Below, one piece after another: positions 7,696-15,167 of a DNA stretch of 61,163 nt. This DNA is from Herbaspirillum sp. ASV7. GTDB taxonomy: Bacteria; Pseudomonadota; Gammaproteobacteria; Burkholderiales; Burkholderiaceae_D. The notes beneath the pieces were generated by a model. The model saw only the letters and a list, made by a program, of their open reading frames with translations, was not told the origin of the DNA and ran no database searches. The stretch's first letter is position 1, and the number at the start of each line of letters is the position of its first letter. The position numbers were made by a program, and so were the translations under genes. The DNA lies in contig NZ_JAELUH010000031.1 in assembly GCF_016429215.1 (NCBI RefSeq), positions 1 through 61,163 of the forward strand. Direction: 5' to 3'.

Positions 7696-8526
7696 TCAGG
7701 TGATGCGACGGATGCTCTCGGCGATCTCGTCGCGCTCGAAGACCTTCAGCCAGTCGTCGCGCAACAGGCGCGGCAAGCCATTCTGGATGGCCTTGTTGCA
7801 GGCGTCCGAGAAGGCGCCCGGGATTTCCTTGAAGATCACCGCACCCAGGATGTTCATGTGGCCCAGCAGGAAGTCGCGCGCGGCTTCCTCGGGCACGCCA
7901 CGGCGCACGGTCTCGTCCATGGCCTGCTTCATCGCATACAGCAGCGTGGCGCAGACGGTCTCGGAGAGGCCCGGCTCCAGGATCGCCATCTGGTCCACCG
8001 TCAGGCGGTAGCTGCGCAGGATGGGCTGGTAGATCACCTTGGCCACGTCCTCGCCCAGGTCGAAGGCCGATTCCGGGCCCTGCATCAGGGCGCTGGTGAT
8101 GGATTGCTTGGCGGCGCCGCCACCGAAGAAATCGCGCCGACCTTCCGGCGTGGTCTCGTCGTTGTAGATCGGCGGATGGCAGGGGTGGGCCACGAAGTAG
8201 ACCAGGTCCGGCCGGTCCGGCAAGTGACCGGCGAAGGGCGCAGCCGCGTCCAGGGTCATCACCATCACGCCGGCGCGCAGCTTGGGCGAGATCTCGGCGG
8301 CGATCTTGCCGATCAGGGTATCGGGCACGGCCAGGATGACCACGTCCACGTTGTCCAGCGCCGCATCGACGCTGACGCATTCGATGCCGACTTCCTCGCG
8401 CAGGCGCTTCTGGCCCACTTCGCTCACTTCCACGTGGGCGACCTGGTAGTCGGACTTCTTCAGGTTCTTGGCCAGGCGCACGCCCATCTTGCCGCCGGCG
8501 CCGAACAGTGCAATCTTTTCTTTCAT
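7696..8526 (-). CDS. apnO: NAD-dependent D-apionate oxidoisomerase-type dehydrogenase
   Basis: The 276-residue enzyme has an N-terminal Rossmann fold with GAGGKMG (residues 9-15) and a helical C-terminal domain of the 6-phosphogluconate-dehydrogenase-like class. Conserved-looking stretches are FVAHPCHPPIYND and the long helical segment around RSYRLTVDQMAILEPGLSE. Together with a RuBisCO-like protein and a DUF1537 kinase it fits ApnO, which oxidises and isomerises D-apionate to 3-oxo-isoapionate with NAD. The start ATG 8526 has GGAGAA upstream. A different substrate cannot be excluded from sequence alone, but this three-gene set is characteristic. Confidence 0.8.
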   Translation of the reverse strand: MKEKIALFGAGGKMGVRLAKNLKKSDYQVAHVEVSEVGQKRLREEVGIECVSVDAALDNVDVVILAVPDTLIGKIAAEISPKLRAGVMVMTLDAAAPFAGHLPDRPDLVYFVAHPCHPPIYNDETTPEGRRDFFGGGAAKQSITSALMQGPESAFDLGEDVAKVIYQPILRSYRLTVDQMAILEPGLSETVCATLLYAMKQAMDETVRRGVPEEAARDFLLGHMNILGAVIFKEIPGAFSDACNKAIQNGLPRLLRDDWLKVFERDEIAESIRRIT

Positions 8527-8597
8527 GCTGGTTCTCCAATCATCATGCGTATCCCGGAAACTTCGATTTTTCTTCCGCGATTCCGGGGTTTATCGAA

Positions 8598-8621
8598 GGG
8601 GAAGGCCAACCGCCCTTCCCC
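8598..8621. other. Intercistronic hairpin between transporter and apnO
   Basis: GGGGAAGG (8598-8605) pairs exactly with CCTTCCCC (8614-8621) across an 8-base loop, in the 115-base gap between the transporter and apnO. No T-tract follows on the minus strand, so this looks like an mRNA-stabilising or processing hairpin rather than a terminator. Confidence 0.4.
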
Positions 8622-8641
8622 GAAAACTAAATCCTGAATAC

Positions 8642-9979
8642 TTACTCGGCGATCACGCGTCCCTGCAGCTCGGCCGCCTCTTCGCGCGAGCCTGCGCCGA
8701 TGGCGAAGATCACCACCGCCGACAGCGCCATCAGGCCACCGACCACGAACATCGGCACCTGATAGGAGCCGGTCGCATCCTTGATGGCGCCGGTGATGAA
8801 GGGCGCCATGAAGCCGGCCGCGTTACCCACCGTATTGATCAGGGCGATGCCCGCCGCCGCTGCCGCGCCGGAGAGGAAGCGCGCCGGGATCGACCAGAAG
8901 GTCGGCAGTGCCGAGAAGATCGCGCAAGCTGTCACCGTAATGGCCAGCACGGTGGCCGCCGGCGTCTGCATGTACAGCGCGGCCGGGATGCTCACCGCGC
9001 CCAGCAGGGCCGGCAGGCCGACGTGCCAGCTGCGCACGCCGCGACGGGTGGCGTCACGGCTCCATACGAACAGCGCGATGGCGGCCGGCAGGTAGGGAAT
9101 GGCGGTGATCAAGCCCTTCTGGAACACGTTGAACTTGGCACCGAACTGGGTTTCGAAGCCGCCGATGATGGTCGGCAGGAAGAAGGCCAGGGCGTACAGG
9201 CCATAGATCAGGCCGAAGTACACCACCGAGAGCAGCCAGACACGACCGTTCTTCAGCGCCGCGCCGGCATGGGCGGTGTGCTCGACCTGCCTGGTGCTCT
9301 GCTCGGCCTGCAGGGCCTGGGTCAGCCACTTGCGTTCGGCGTCGCTGAGCCACTTGGCATCGGCGGGCTTGTCGGCCAGATAGAACCAGGCGATCACGCC
9401 CACCAGGATGGCCGGCAAGGCCACGCCGGCAAACATCACACGCCAGCCTTCCAGGCCGAACAGGCCATGGGCTTCGATCAGCAGCGCCGCCACCGGCGCG
9501 CCGATGACGATGGTCAGCGGCTGGGCCAGGTAGAACAGCGCGAGGATGTGACTACGATGCTTGGCCGGCACCCACGTGCTCAGGAACAGGATCGCGCCCG
9601 GGAAGAAGCCGGCCTCGGCCACCCCCAGCAGGAAGCGCAGCGCATACAGCCCTTCCACGCTGCTGACCCAGGTGAACAGCAGCGCCACGATGCCCCAGGT
9701 CACCATGATGCGTGCCAGCCAGCGGCGCGCGCCGTACTTGTGCAGGGCCAGGTTGCTGGGGATTTCCAGCAGCACGTAGCCGATGAAGAACACGCCGGCC
9801 GCAAACCCGAACTGGGCAGCGGTCAGCGCAAGATCCTTGGTCATGCCGTTGGGACCGGCAAAGGAAATCGCGGTGCGATCCAAAAAGTTGATGAAAAACA
9901 TCAGGCCCACGAACGGCACTAGCCGCATCGCGACCTTACGGATGGCCGATCTTTCGACGGCGCTCTGGGTGGTCTCCAT
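8642..9979 (-). CDS. MFS transporter, ACS family (probable apionate uptake)
   Basis: The 445-residue inner-membrane protein has 12 predicted membrane segments and the anion:cation symporter signature in its first half (LMFFINFLDRTAISFAG, then GYVLLEIPSNLAL, and RFLLGVAEAGFFPG). This is the tartrate/glucarate/phthalate type that takes up organic acids with protons. It is the first gene of the apionate operon; the start at 9979 follows CAGGAG. Its role as importer of the sugar-acid substrate is inferred from position and family. Confidence 0.88.
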   Translation of the reverse strand: METTQSAVERSAIRKVAMRLVPFVGLMFFINFLDRTAISFAGPNGMTKDLALTAAQFGFAAGVFFIGYVLLEIPSNLALHKYGARRWLARIMVTWGIVALLFTWVSSVEGLYALRFLLGVAEAGFFPGAILFLSTWVPAKHRSHILALFYLAQPLTIVIGAPVAALLIEAHGLFGLEGWRVMFAGVALPAILVGVIAWFYLADKPADAKWLSDAERKWLTQALQAEQSTRQVEHTAHAGAALKNGRVWLLSVVYFGLIYGLYALAFFLPTIIGGFETQFGAKFNVFQKGLITAIPYLPAAIALFVWSRDATRRGVRSWHVGLPALLGAVSIPAALYMQTPAATVLAITVTACAIFSALPTFWSIPARFLSGAAAAAGIALINTVGNAAGFMAPFITGAIKDATGSYQVPMFVVGGLMALSAVVIFAIGAGSREEAAELQGRVIAE

Positions 9980-10170
9980 TGTTGTCTTGTCTCCTGTCGG
10001 GTTGAGAGGCTGTGCCTGTTCAACGACAACCTCTGCTGGGGATCGCCAGGGACGATGGGACTAAGGGGCTATGCACCTTGAGGGTCGCCTGGCTGCCTTT
10101 TATGGTTGTTTCTTTATTATTTCTTTGTCATCACCAGCCGGAATGCCGCCCTGGGGCTGTGATTCCCAAC

Positions 10171-10189
10171 TGGTATAATCACTATACCA
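10171..10189. promoter_or_regulatory. GGTATA palindrome, likely GntR operator and promoter of the apionate operon
   Basis: TGGTATAATCACTATACCA is a perfect 7-5-7 dyad about 190 bases upstream of the operon's first gene. It contains GGTATA half-sites, as known for NanR-type GntR regulators, and overlaps a TATAAT box (10174-10179, plus strand) and a TATAGT box on the minus strand. Binding by the operon-encoded GntR protein would block transcription. A lone half-site TGGTATA also occurs at 4930-4936, inside the regulator gene. Confidence 0.6.
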
Positions 10190-10224
10190 TCATGGAATCA
10201 CCTCCGTGCTCGAATTTTTTGCAT

Positions 10225-10249
10225 GCATGCGATGAAAGTCATCGCATGC
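10225..10249. other. Perfect 11-bp inverted repeat with 3-base loop
   Basis: Arms GCATGCGATGA (10225-10235) and TCATCGCATGC (10239-10249) flank the loop AAG. On the plus strand a run of six T precedes it rather than follows it, and no T-run follows on either strand, so it is not a standard intrinsic terminator. It separates the apionate promoter from the Phd/RelE region. The 578-base gap 9980-10557 otherwise holds the GGTATA operator and the palindrome at 10352, and I see no gene in it. Confidence 0.45.
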
Positions 10250-10351
10250 CGACTCGATCACACTGGTTGTAGGCACATTGCCCGTCAGCAAGACGAGAGG
10301 AAACGGGAAGAGGCAGGATCGGAGAGGCGTGGAGGAAAATGATCAAAATAG

Positions 10352-10369
10352 CCAAAATGATCATTTTGG
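10352..10369. promoter_or_regulatory. 18-bp perfect palindrome upstream of the Phd/RelE module
   Basis: CCAAAATGATCATTTTGG is a perfect dyad, and the related AAATGATCAAAAT lies just before it (10337-10349). The stretch is AT-rich. It lies about 190 bases before the antitoxin start, so it may be the operator of the toxin-antitoxin promoter with a long leader, or a site for another factor. Confidence 0.4.
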
Positions 10370-10557
10370 TTCAAATGGTCGTTGTGACTGAACCACCGCC
10401 CTGCTATATTGAAACGCACCTCTTGGATGCTTCCAACCGCGATGAACCCTGTCCAGGGCTTTCCACACATCGCGTGATGCCAGATGGATCAATTGGAAAA
10501 TGTCCCCCGTCTTGTTTTTTCATCCCGGCATCCCGGGTTGAATCAATGGAGTCAACG

Positions 10558-10896
10558 ATGAACGCAACTCTCATGTTATTCAGCGCGAGGGACGCAAAGA
10601 CCAGGTTCGGCGAAGTGCTGGACACGGCACTGGGAAGACCTGTCGGTATCACGAAACATGATCGCCTCACGGCATACGTGGTGTCGAAAAACCAGTATGA
10701 AGGCCTCCTGCAAAAGATCGAAGAGCTGGAAGAACGGCTGTGGGCGTACGGTGCCGAGCTGGCTCGCGAAGAAGGCTTTGCCAGTGCCAAGGAAGTCGAT
10801 GCGTTCCTTGCTTCCTTGAGGAACCCGCACGATGCAGCTCAGAATAAGCAGGCAGGCACTGAAATTCCTAAGCGATCTCGACGCAAAGCAGTATAA
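10558..10896 (+). CDS. Phd/YefM-family antitoxin
   Basis: The 112-residue protein has the Phd/YefM N-terminal domain: LFSARDAKTRFGEVLDTALG, then GRPVGITKHDRLTAYVVSKNQYEGL, which dimerises and binds operator DNA. It continues into a long charged helix and a basic tail (KRSRRKAV). I choose ATG 10558 because GGAG lies 6 bases upstream; frames starting earlier run through intergenic DNA. It is longer than the usual 80-90 residues, and its last 65 bases overlap the toxin gene. It should neutralise the RelE-type toxin encoded immediately downstream. Confidence 0.85.
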   Translation: MNATLMLFSARDAKTRFGEVLDTALGRPVGITKHDRLTAYVVSKNQYEGLLQKIEELEERLWAYGAELAREEGFASAKEVDAFLASLRNPHDAAQNKQAGTEIPKRSRRKAV

Positions 10897-11107
10897 GCAG
10901 GTCGGCTCGGCCATCCTGTCCTTGCTCGGCAACCCTGTTCCACAGGACAGCCTGATACCGCGCGGAGGACGAGAGCGCGAGCGGCGCATCGACGTGGGCG
11001 AATACCGGATCATCTACGCCACGCAGATCGAAGTGGTTGAAGTCATTCTCATCGGCAAACGTAACGGGGACGAGATCTACAAGCTGTGGGAACGTCTCCG
11101 CAAATAG
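10832..11107 (+). CDS. RelE/ParE-family toxin
   Basis: The 91-residue protein shows the RelE fold order: N-terminal helix pair (ISRQALKFLSDLDAKQYKQVGSAI), then strands with RRIDVGEYRIIYA and VEVILIGKRNGDEIYK. Conserved arginines in the RRIDVGEYRI strand and the C-terminal basic/aromatic stretch fit ribosome-dependent mRNA cleavage, though ParE-like gyrase inhibition cannot be excluded. It overlaps the antitoxin gene by 65 bases in another frame. GAGG lies upstream of ATG 10832. Confidence 0.85.
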   Translation: MQLRISRQALKFLSDLDAKQYKQVGSAILSLLGNPVPQDSLIPRGGRERERRIDVGEYRIIYATQIEVVEVILIGKRNGDEIYKLWERLRK

Positions 11108-11126
11108 AGCGGCATCGATACGATTC

Positions 11127-12335
11127 ATGAGCACACACTACGCCAGCAGCCATAGCAGCGCCACCGATACGCCCCCACCCACCGCACCCCGCCGCAGCCT
11201 CATCGCCGCCTGCACCGCCCACGCCGTCCACGATGGCCTGACCGATGTGATCTATGTCCTGCTGCCGCTATGGCAATCGCAGTTCGCGCTCAGCTATGCC
11301 ATGGTGGGGTTGTTGCGTGGCGCCTATTCGGGGGTGATGGCCGGCATGCAATTGCTGGCCAGCCGCTTCGCCCGACGCTGGGGCCGCAAGCCGCTGCTGG
11401 TGGGCGGCACCGCCCTGGCCGGACTGGCCTACCTGGTGGCCAGCCAGGCCAGCGGCATGGGCTGGCTGCTGGTGGCACTGGTGCTGGGCGGCCTGGGCGC
11501 GAGCACCCAGCATCCGCTAGCCTCGTCGCTGGTGGCCGACAGCCATGAGGGCAGCGGCAAGGTCAAGGAGGCGCTGTCGCACTACAACTTCGCCGGTGAT
11601 ATCGGCAAGACCCTCATCCCCGGCCTGATCGGCCTGCTGCTGGCCATCGCCAGCTGGCAGACCGGCGCGCTGATGATCGGCACGCTGGGCGTGAGCGCAG
11701 CCCTGCTGCTGTGGTGGCTGATCCCGCGTGACAGCCAGTTCGCCGCCGCGCGCAAGAACAAGGGCGGCAGTGCCGACGGCGCCGCACGCGGCGGCATGTG
11801 GCCGCTGCTGGCCACCGGCACCATCGATAGCGCGGTGCGCATGGGTTTTCTTACCTTCCTGCCCTTCCTGCTCCACAGCAAGGGCGCCGGCAGTGCCGGC
11901 ATCGGCATGGCGTTGTCGCTGCTGTTCGTCGGCGGGGCTTTCGGCAAGCTGCTGTGCGGCTACCTGGGCGCGCGCATCGGCATGATGAAGACCGTCTGGC
12001 TGACCGAAGCCACGACTTCGCTGTGCATCCTGCTGGCGGTATGGCTGCCGCTGTCCTGGCTGATGGCCATGCTGCCGCTGCTGGGCCTGGCCCTCAACGG
12101 CACCTCTTCGGTGCTCTACGGCGCGGTACCGGAAGTGGCCGGCGCGGCCCGGCGCGATCATGCCTTCGCCCTGTTCTATACCGGCACCATCGGCGCCGGC
12201 GCCCTCTCGCCGGTGCTCTTCGGCCGCCTGGGTGACCTCTCCGGCATCCCGATGGCGCTGGAGATACTGGCCGCATTCCTGCTGCTGACACTGCCACTGT
12301 CCTGGCAGGTGCAGCGCCAGCTCGACGGACGCTGA
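11127..12335 (+). CDS. MFS transporter, fosmidomycin-resistance (Fsr)-like
   Basis: The 402-residue protein has 12 hydrophobic segments. Its first helix region HAVHDGLTDVIYVLLPLWQ and the later GLGASTQHPLASSLVA resemble the Fsr subfamily of MFS exporters (HFLND... and FHPESS motifs in Fsr). I start it at ATG 11127 (MSTHYASS); the 30 codons before are the end of the toxin gene in another frame. It ends 4 bases before the convergent LysR gene. Drug or metabolite export is the family role; the substrate is unknown. Confidence 0.83.
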   Translation: MSTHYASSHSSATDTPPPTAPRRSLIAACTAHAVHDGLTDVIYVLLPLWQSQFALSYAMVGLLRGAYSGVMAGMQLLASRFARRWGRKPLLVGGTALAGLAYLVASQASGMGWLLVALVLGGLGASTQHPLASSLVADSHEGSGKVKEALSHYNFAGDIGKTLIPGLIGLLLAIASWQTGALMIGTLGVSAALLLWWLIPRDSQFAAARKNKGGSADGAARGGMWPLLATGTIDSAVRMGFLTFLPFLLHSKGAGSAGIGMALSLLFVGGAFGKLLCGYLGARIGMMKTVWLTEATTSLCILLAVWLPLSWLMAMLPLLGLALNGTSSVLYGAVPEVAGAARRDHAFALFYTGTIGAGALSPVLFGRLGDLSGIPMALEILAAFLLLTLPLSWQVQRQLDGR

Positions 12336-12339
12336 CTCC

Positions 12340-13284
12340 CTACGCCACCGGTTGGCGCAGCAAGCGCACGAAGGCTTCGCCGGCCGGTGACAACTGCCCA
12401 CCCTTGCGCGTGACGATGCCGATGGTCTGCGACATCGAGCGCAGCGTCACCGGCAGGATGCGCAACATCCCGCGCCGCACGAACATCTCCGCCACCGCCG
12501 TGGGCAGGATGGAGACCATGTCGGCCCCCTGCTGCAACAGTGCCACCGTCACGAAGGTGGATGCGGTCGAAATCGTATTGGCCGGCATGGACAAGCCGGC
12601 CAGGTCCATCTCGCGCTCCAGCACCGCATGCAGGGGCATGTGGCTGGGATAGGTGATCCAGCGATACCCGGCCAGCGCCGCCAGGCTCATGGACTTGCCC
12701 CGCACGCGCGGATGCTCGGCCGAGACCACCACCGACAAGGGTTCTTCCGACAAGGGCTGGTAGTGGTACTTGCCGGGATTGTCCGAGACACTGGCACGCG
12801 CCACCAGCAGATCCAGGTGGCCCTCGTCCAGCAGGGCCAGCATGTGCACGCTGGTGTCTTCGACGATATCGATAGTCAGCTCCGGGTGGCGACGCTGCAA
12901 GGCATCCACCGCCGGCACGATGATCTGCGGCACCGCGCCCATCACCGCCCCCACCGCCAGCCGGCCGCCCCGGCCCGAACGGATCTGCGCCATCTCCTCG
13001 CACAAGGCCCCCAGGTCGGTGGCCATCAGGCGCGCATAGCGGATCACGCAGTGACCGAACTGGTTGGGCACCAGACCCGCCTTGGTGCGCTCGAACAGTT
13101 GTGCCTCCAGCAATGTCTCCAGCTCGGCCAGCGATTTGCTGGCCGCCGATTGCGTCATGGCCAGGGCGCTGGAGGCCTTGTGCAGCGACTTGTGGTCGTC
13201 CAGGGCGATGAGCAGCTGCAGCTGCTTCATGCGCAGGCGGGACAGCAGACTGTTGAGACTTTGCAGGCGGGGCGAGGGTTGCAT
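12340..13284 (-). CDS. LysR-family transcriptional regulator
   Basis: The 314-residue protein has an N-terminal LysR HTH (about residues 15-75: KQLQLLIALDDHKSLHKASSALAMTQSAASKSLAELETLL) and a periplasmic-binding-protein-like effector domain (95-300). ATG 13284 is preferred, with GGAATC before it; the in-frame TTG at 13296 is less likely. It is divergent from the KDA-dehydratase-type gene, which it probably controls through the dyads at 13326-13352. This GbpR-like group commonly regulates sugar or sugar-acid genes, consistent with the neighbour. Confidence 0.88.
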   Translation of the reverse strand: MQPSPRLQSLNSLLSRLRMKQLQLLIALDDHKSLHKASSALAMTQSAASKSLAELETLLEAQLFERTKAGLVPNQFGHCVIRYARLMATDLGALCEEMAQIRSGRGGRLAVGAVMGAVPQIIVPAVDALQRRHPELTIDIVEDTSVHMLALLDEGHLDLLVARASVSDNPGKYHYQPLSEEPLSVVVSAEHPRVRGKSMSLAALAGYRWITYPSHMPLHAVLEREMDLAGLSMPANTISTASTFVTVALLQQGADMVSILPTAVAEMFVRRGMLRILPVTLRSMSQTIGIVTRKGGQLSPAGEAFVRLLRQPVA

Positions 13285-13325
13285 GGGTGATTCCAAAAAG
13301 CGATCACATGATGGAAAGTCTTCAC

Positions 13326-13352
13326 TATACAGCGCTGTGACGCAGACGTATA
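13326..13352. promoter_or_regulatory. Dyads in the LysR / dehydratase divergent promoter
   Basis: TATAC (13326-13330) and GTATA (13348-13352) form an interrupted inverted repeat around the perfect palindrome ACAGCGCTGT (13329-13338). They lie in the 116-base gap between the divergent genes, as expected for a LysR site that controls both promoters. Confidence 0.4.
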
Positions 13353-13400
13353 TTGATCGCCACTACAACGTGTCATCCCGACACCCATCACGGAGACTCC

Positions 13401-14321
13401 ATGAGCACCCCACTGTACCGCGGCGTATTCCCGGTCGCCCCGACCATCTTCGACCAACACGGCAACCTCGACCTGGAAGGCCAGAAGCGCGCCATCGACT
13501 TCATGATCGATGCCGGCTCCAACGGCCTGTGCATCCTGGCCAACTTCTCCGAGCAGTTCGTGCTCTCCGACGCCGAGCGCGTGCAGGTGCAGGACACCGT
13601 GCTGGAGCACGTGGCCGGCCGCGTGCCGGTCATCGTCACCACTACCCACTTCGGCAGCCAGATCTGCGCCGAGCGCAGCCGCGCGGCCCAGGATGCGGGC
13701 GCGGCCATGGTGATGGTGATGCCGCCCTACCATGGCGCCACCTTCCGCGTGTCCGAGAAGCAGATCTACGAATTCTATGGCCGCGTCTCGGAGGCCATCG
13801 ACATCCCCATCATGATCCAGGATGCGCCGGTGGCCGGCACGCCGCTATCGGCGCCCTTCCTGGCGCGCATGGCCAAGGAAATCGAGAACGTCTCCTACTT
13901 CAAGATCGAGACCGCCGGTGCTGCCTCCAAGCTGCGCGAGCTGATCGAGCTGGGTGGCGATGCCGTGGTCGGTCCCTGGGACGGCGAAGAAGCCATCACC
14001 CTCATCCCCGACCTGGATGCCGGTGCCACCGGCGCCATGACCGGCGGCGGCTATCCCGACGGCATCCGCAAGATCGTCGATGCCTACTTCGCCGGCGACA
14101 CCGAGAAGGCCGCCGAGCTCTACATGCACTGGCTGCCGCTGATCAACTACGAGAACCGCCAATGCGGCCTGGCCGCCTGCAAGGCACTCATGCTCGAAGG
14201 TGGCGTCATCAAGTCCGACATGCTGCGCCATCCGCAGGCACCGATGCATCCCAAGGTGCGCGAGGGCCTGCTGCGCGTGGCCCGCCGCCTTGATCCGCTG
14301 GTGCTGAGCTGGGGCAAGTAA
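13401..14321 (+). CDS. DapA-superfamily lyase, probable L-2-keto-3-deoxyarabonate dehydratase
   Basis: The 306-residue protein is a (beta/alpha)8 aldolase/dehydratase of the DHDPS/NAL superfamily, with the Schiff-base lysine in VSYFKIE (K168). The segments RGVFPVAPTIFD, CILANFSEQFVLSD and MVMVMPPYHGAT are, as I recall them, the hallmark of the L-2-keto-3-deoxyarabonate dehydratase of Azospirillum-type oxidative arabinose catabolism, which yields alpha-ketoglutarate semialdehyde. ATG 13401 follows CGGAGA. None of the other pathway genes (dehydrogenase, lactonase, arabonate dehydratase) is adjacent. A related keto-deoxy acid is an alternative substrate. Confidence 0.8.
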   Translation: MSTPLYRGVFPVAPTIFDQHGNLDLEGQKRAIDFMIDAGSNGLCILANFSEQFVLSDAERVQVQDTVLEHVAGRVPVIVTTTHFGSQICAERSRAAQDAGAAMVMVMPPYHGATFRVSEKQIYEFYGRVSEAIDIPIMIQDAPVAGTPLSAPFLARMAKEIENVSYFKIETAGAASKLRELIELGGDAVVGPWDGEEAITLIPDLDAGATGAMTGGGYPDGIRKIVDAYFAGDTEKAAELYMHWLPLINYENRQCGLAACKALMLEGGVIKSDMLRHPQAPMHPKVREGLLRVARRLDPLVLSWGK

Positions 14322-14328
14322 GCACCAC

Positions 14329-14368
14329 TAAGCGCAACCAAGCGCAACTAAGCGCAACTAAGCGCAAG
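14329..14368. repeat. Four tandem copies of a 10-bp unit
   Basis: The unit TAAGCGCAAC is repeated four times without gaps (14329, 14339, 14349, 14359), with single-base changes in the second and fourth copies. It begins 8 bases after the dehydratase stop and lies just before a REP pair. This is a short-sequence repeat prone to copy-number change. Confidence 0.75.
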
Positions 14369-14391
14369 GCCGCCCGGCCCGCCATCTTGAA

Positions 14392-14484
14392 CCGTTCGGA
14401 CTGAGTAGGCCCGCCAGGGCCGTATCGAAGGCGCTCGTGCGCCTGGCCCACCGGCATGCCCTTGGCCAGGCTCAGGACGAACGG
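14392..14484. repeat. REP pair (BIME/REPIN-like), copy 1
   Basis: The left arm reads CCGTTCGGACTGAGTAG and continues through a GGCCC/GGGCC hairpin to CGTATCGAAGGC. The right arm ends CTCAGGACGAACGG, the degenerate reverse complement. It lies between the dehydratase gene and the flavin reductase. The GTAG tetranucleotide directly before a stem-loop is typical of REP elements mobilised by RAYT transposases. The rest of the 250-base gap 14322-14571 has the tandem repeat and nothing else I can name. Confidence 0.8.
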
Positions 14485-14571
14485 CCAGTGGCGACGCAGG
14501 CGGCACCACGACAGACGTCGCGCGAGAATCTATGTCATCCTTGGCCCTCGTTCTTGCCACAGGAGTCCGCC

Positions 14572-15156
14572 TTGTCCCATCCCCCCCAGTTCCGCCCCGT
14601 CGCGCTGGAGCACGCCAGCCGCCTCATCAACCACGGTCCCACCGTGCTGGTCACGGCCAGCCACGGGGGACGTCGCAACATCATGGCCGCCGCCTGGTCG
14701 ATGCCGGTGGAGTTCACCCCGCCACGCATCGCCGTGGTGATCGACAAGAGCACCTACACGCGCGAGCTGATCACGCAATCGGGCAGCTTCGGCATCATCG
14801 TTCCCGGTGCGGCGCAGATGAACCTGACCTATGCGGTAGGCAGCGAAACCGGTCGTGACGAAGACAAGTTCGCGCGCCATGGCATCGCCGCCGGCACCGG
14901 CCCGGTGCTGGGCCTGCCGGTGCTGGAGCAAGGTTGCGCGGCCTGGCTGGAATGCCGCTGGCTGCCCGAGAGCCGCAGCGAACAGGCCTATGACACCTTC
15001 TTCGGCGAAGTGGTCGCCGCCGCTGCCGATGCCCGCATCTTCGAGAACGGCCACTGGGATTTCACCGATGCCAATGCCGACCTGCACACCCTGCATCACC
15101 TGGGCGCGGGCAAGTTCGTGGTGGCCGGCAACCAGGTACAGGCCCGGCTACCCTGA
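14572..15156 (+). CDS. Flavin reductase-like FMN-binding protein
   Basis: The 194-residue protein matches the flavin-reductase-like (DIM6/NTAB) split barrel: HGPTVLVTASHGGRRNIMAAAWSMPVEFTPPRIAVVID, then a GSFGIIVPGAAQ strand and a C-terminal dimer strand. I start it at TTG 14572, because AGGAG lies 6 bases upstream and the longer frame crosses the REP element. Members bind FMN and often supply reduced flavin to monooxygenases, or act on small substrates. It is not next to an obvious partner. It could in principle serve the flavin monooxygenase IacA far downstream, but there is no evidence for that. Confidence 0.8.
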   Translation: MSHPPQFRPVALEHASRLINHGPTVLVTASHGGRRNIMAAAWSMPVEFTPPRIAVVIDKSTYTRELITQSGSFGIIVPGAAQMNLTYAVGSETGRDEDKFARHGIAAGTGPVLGLPVLEQGCAAWLECRWLPESRSEQAYDTFFGEVVAAAADARIFENGHWDFTDANADLHTLHHLGAGKFVVAGNQVQARLP

Positions 15157-15167
15157 ACCGTCCCGCC

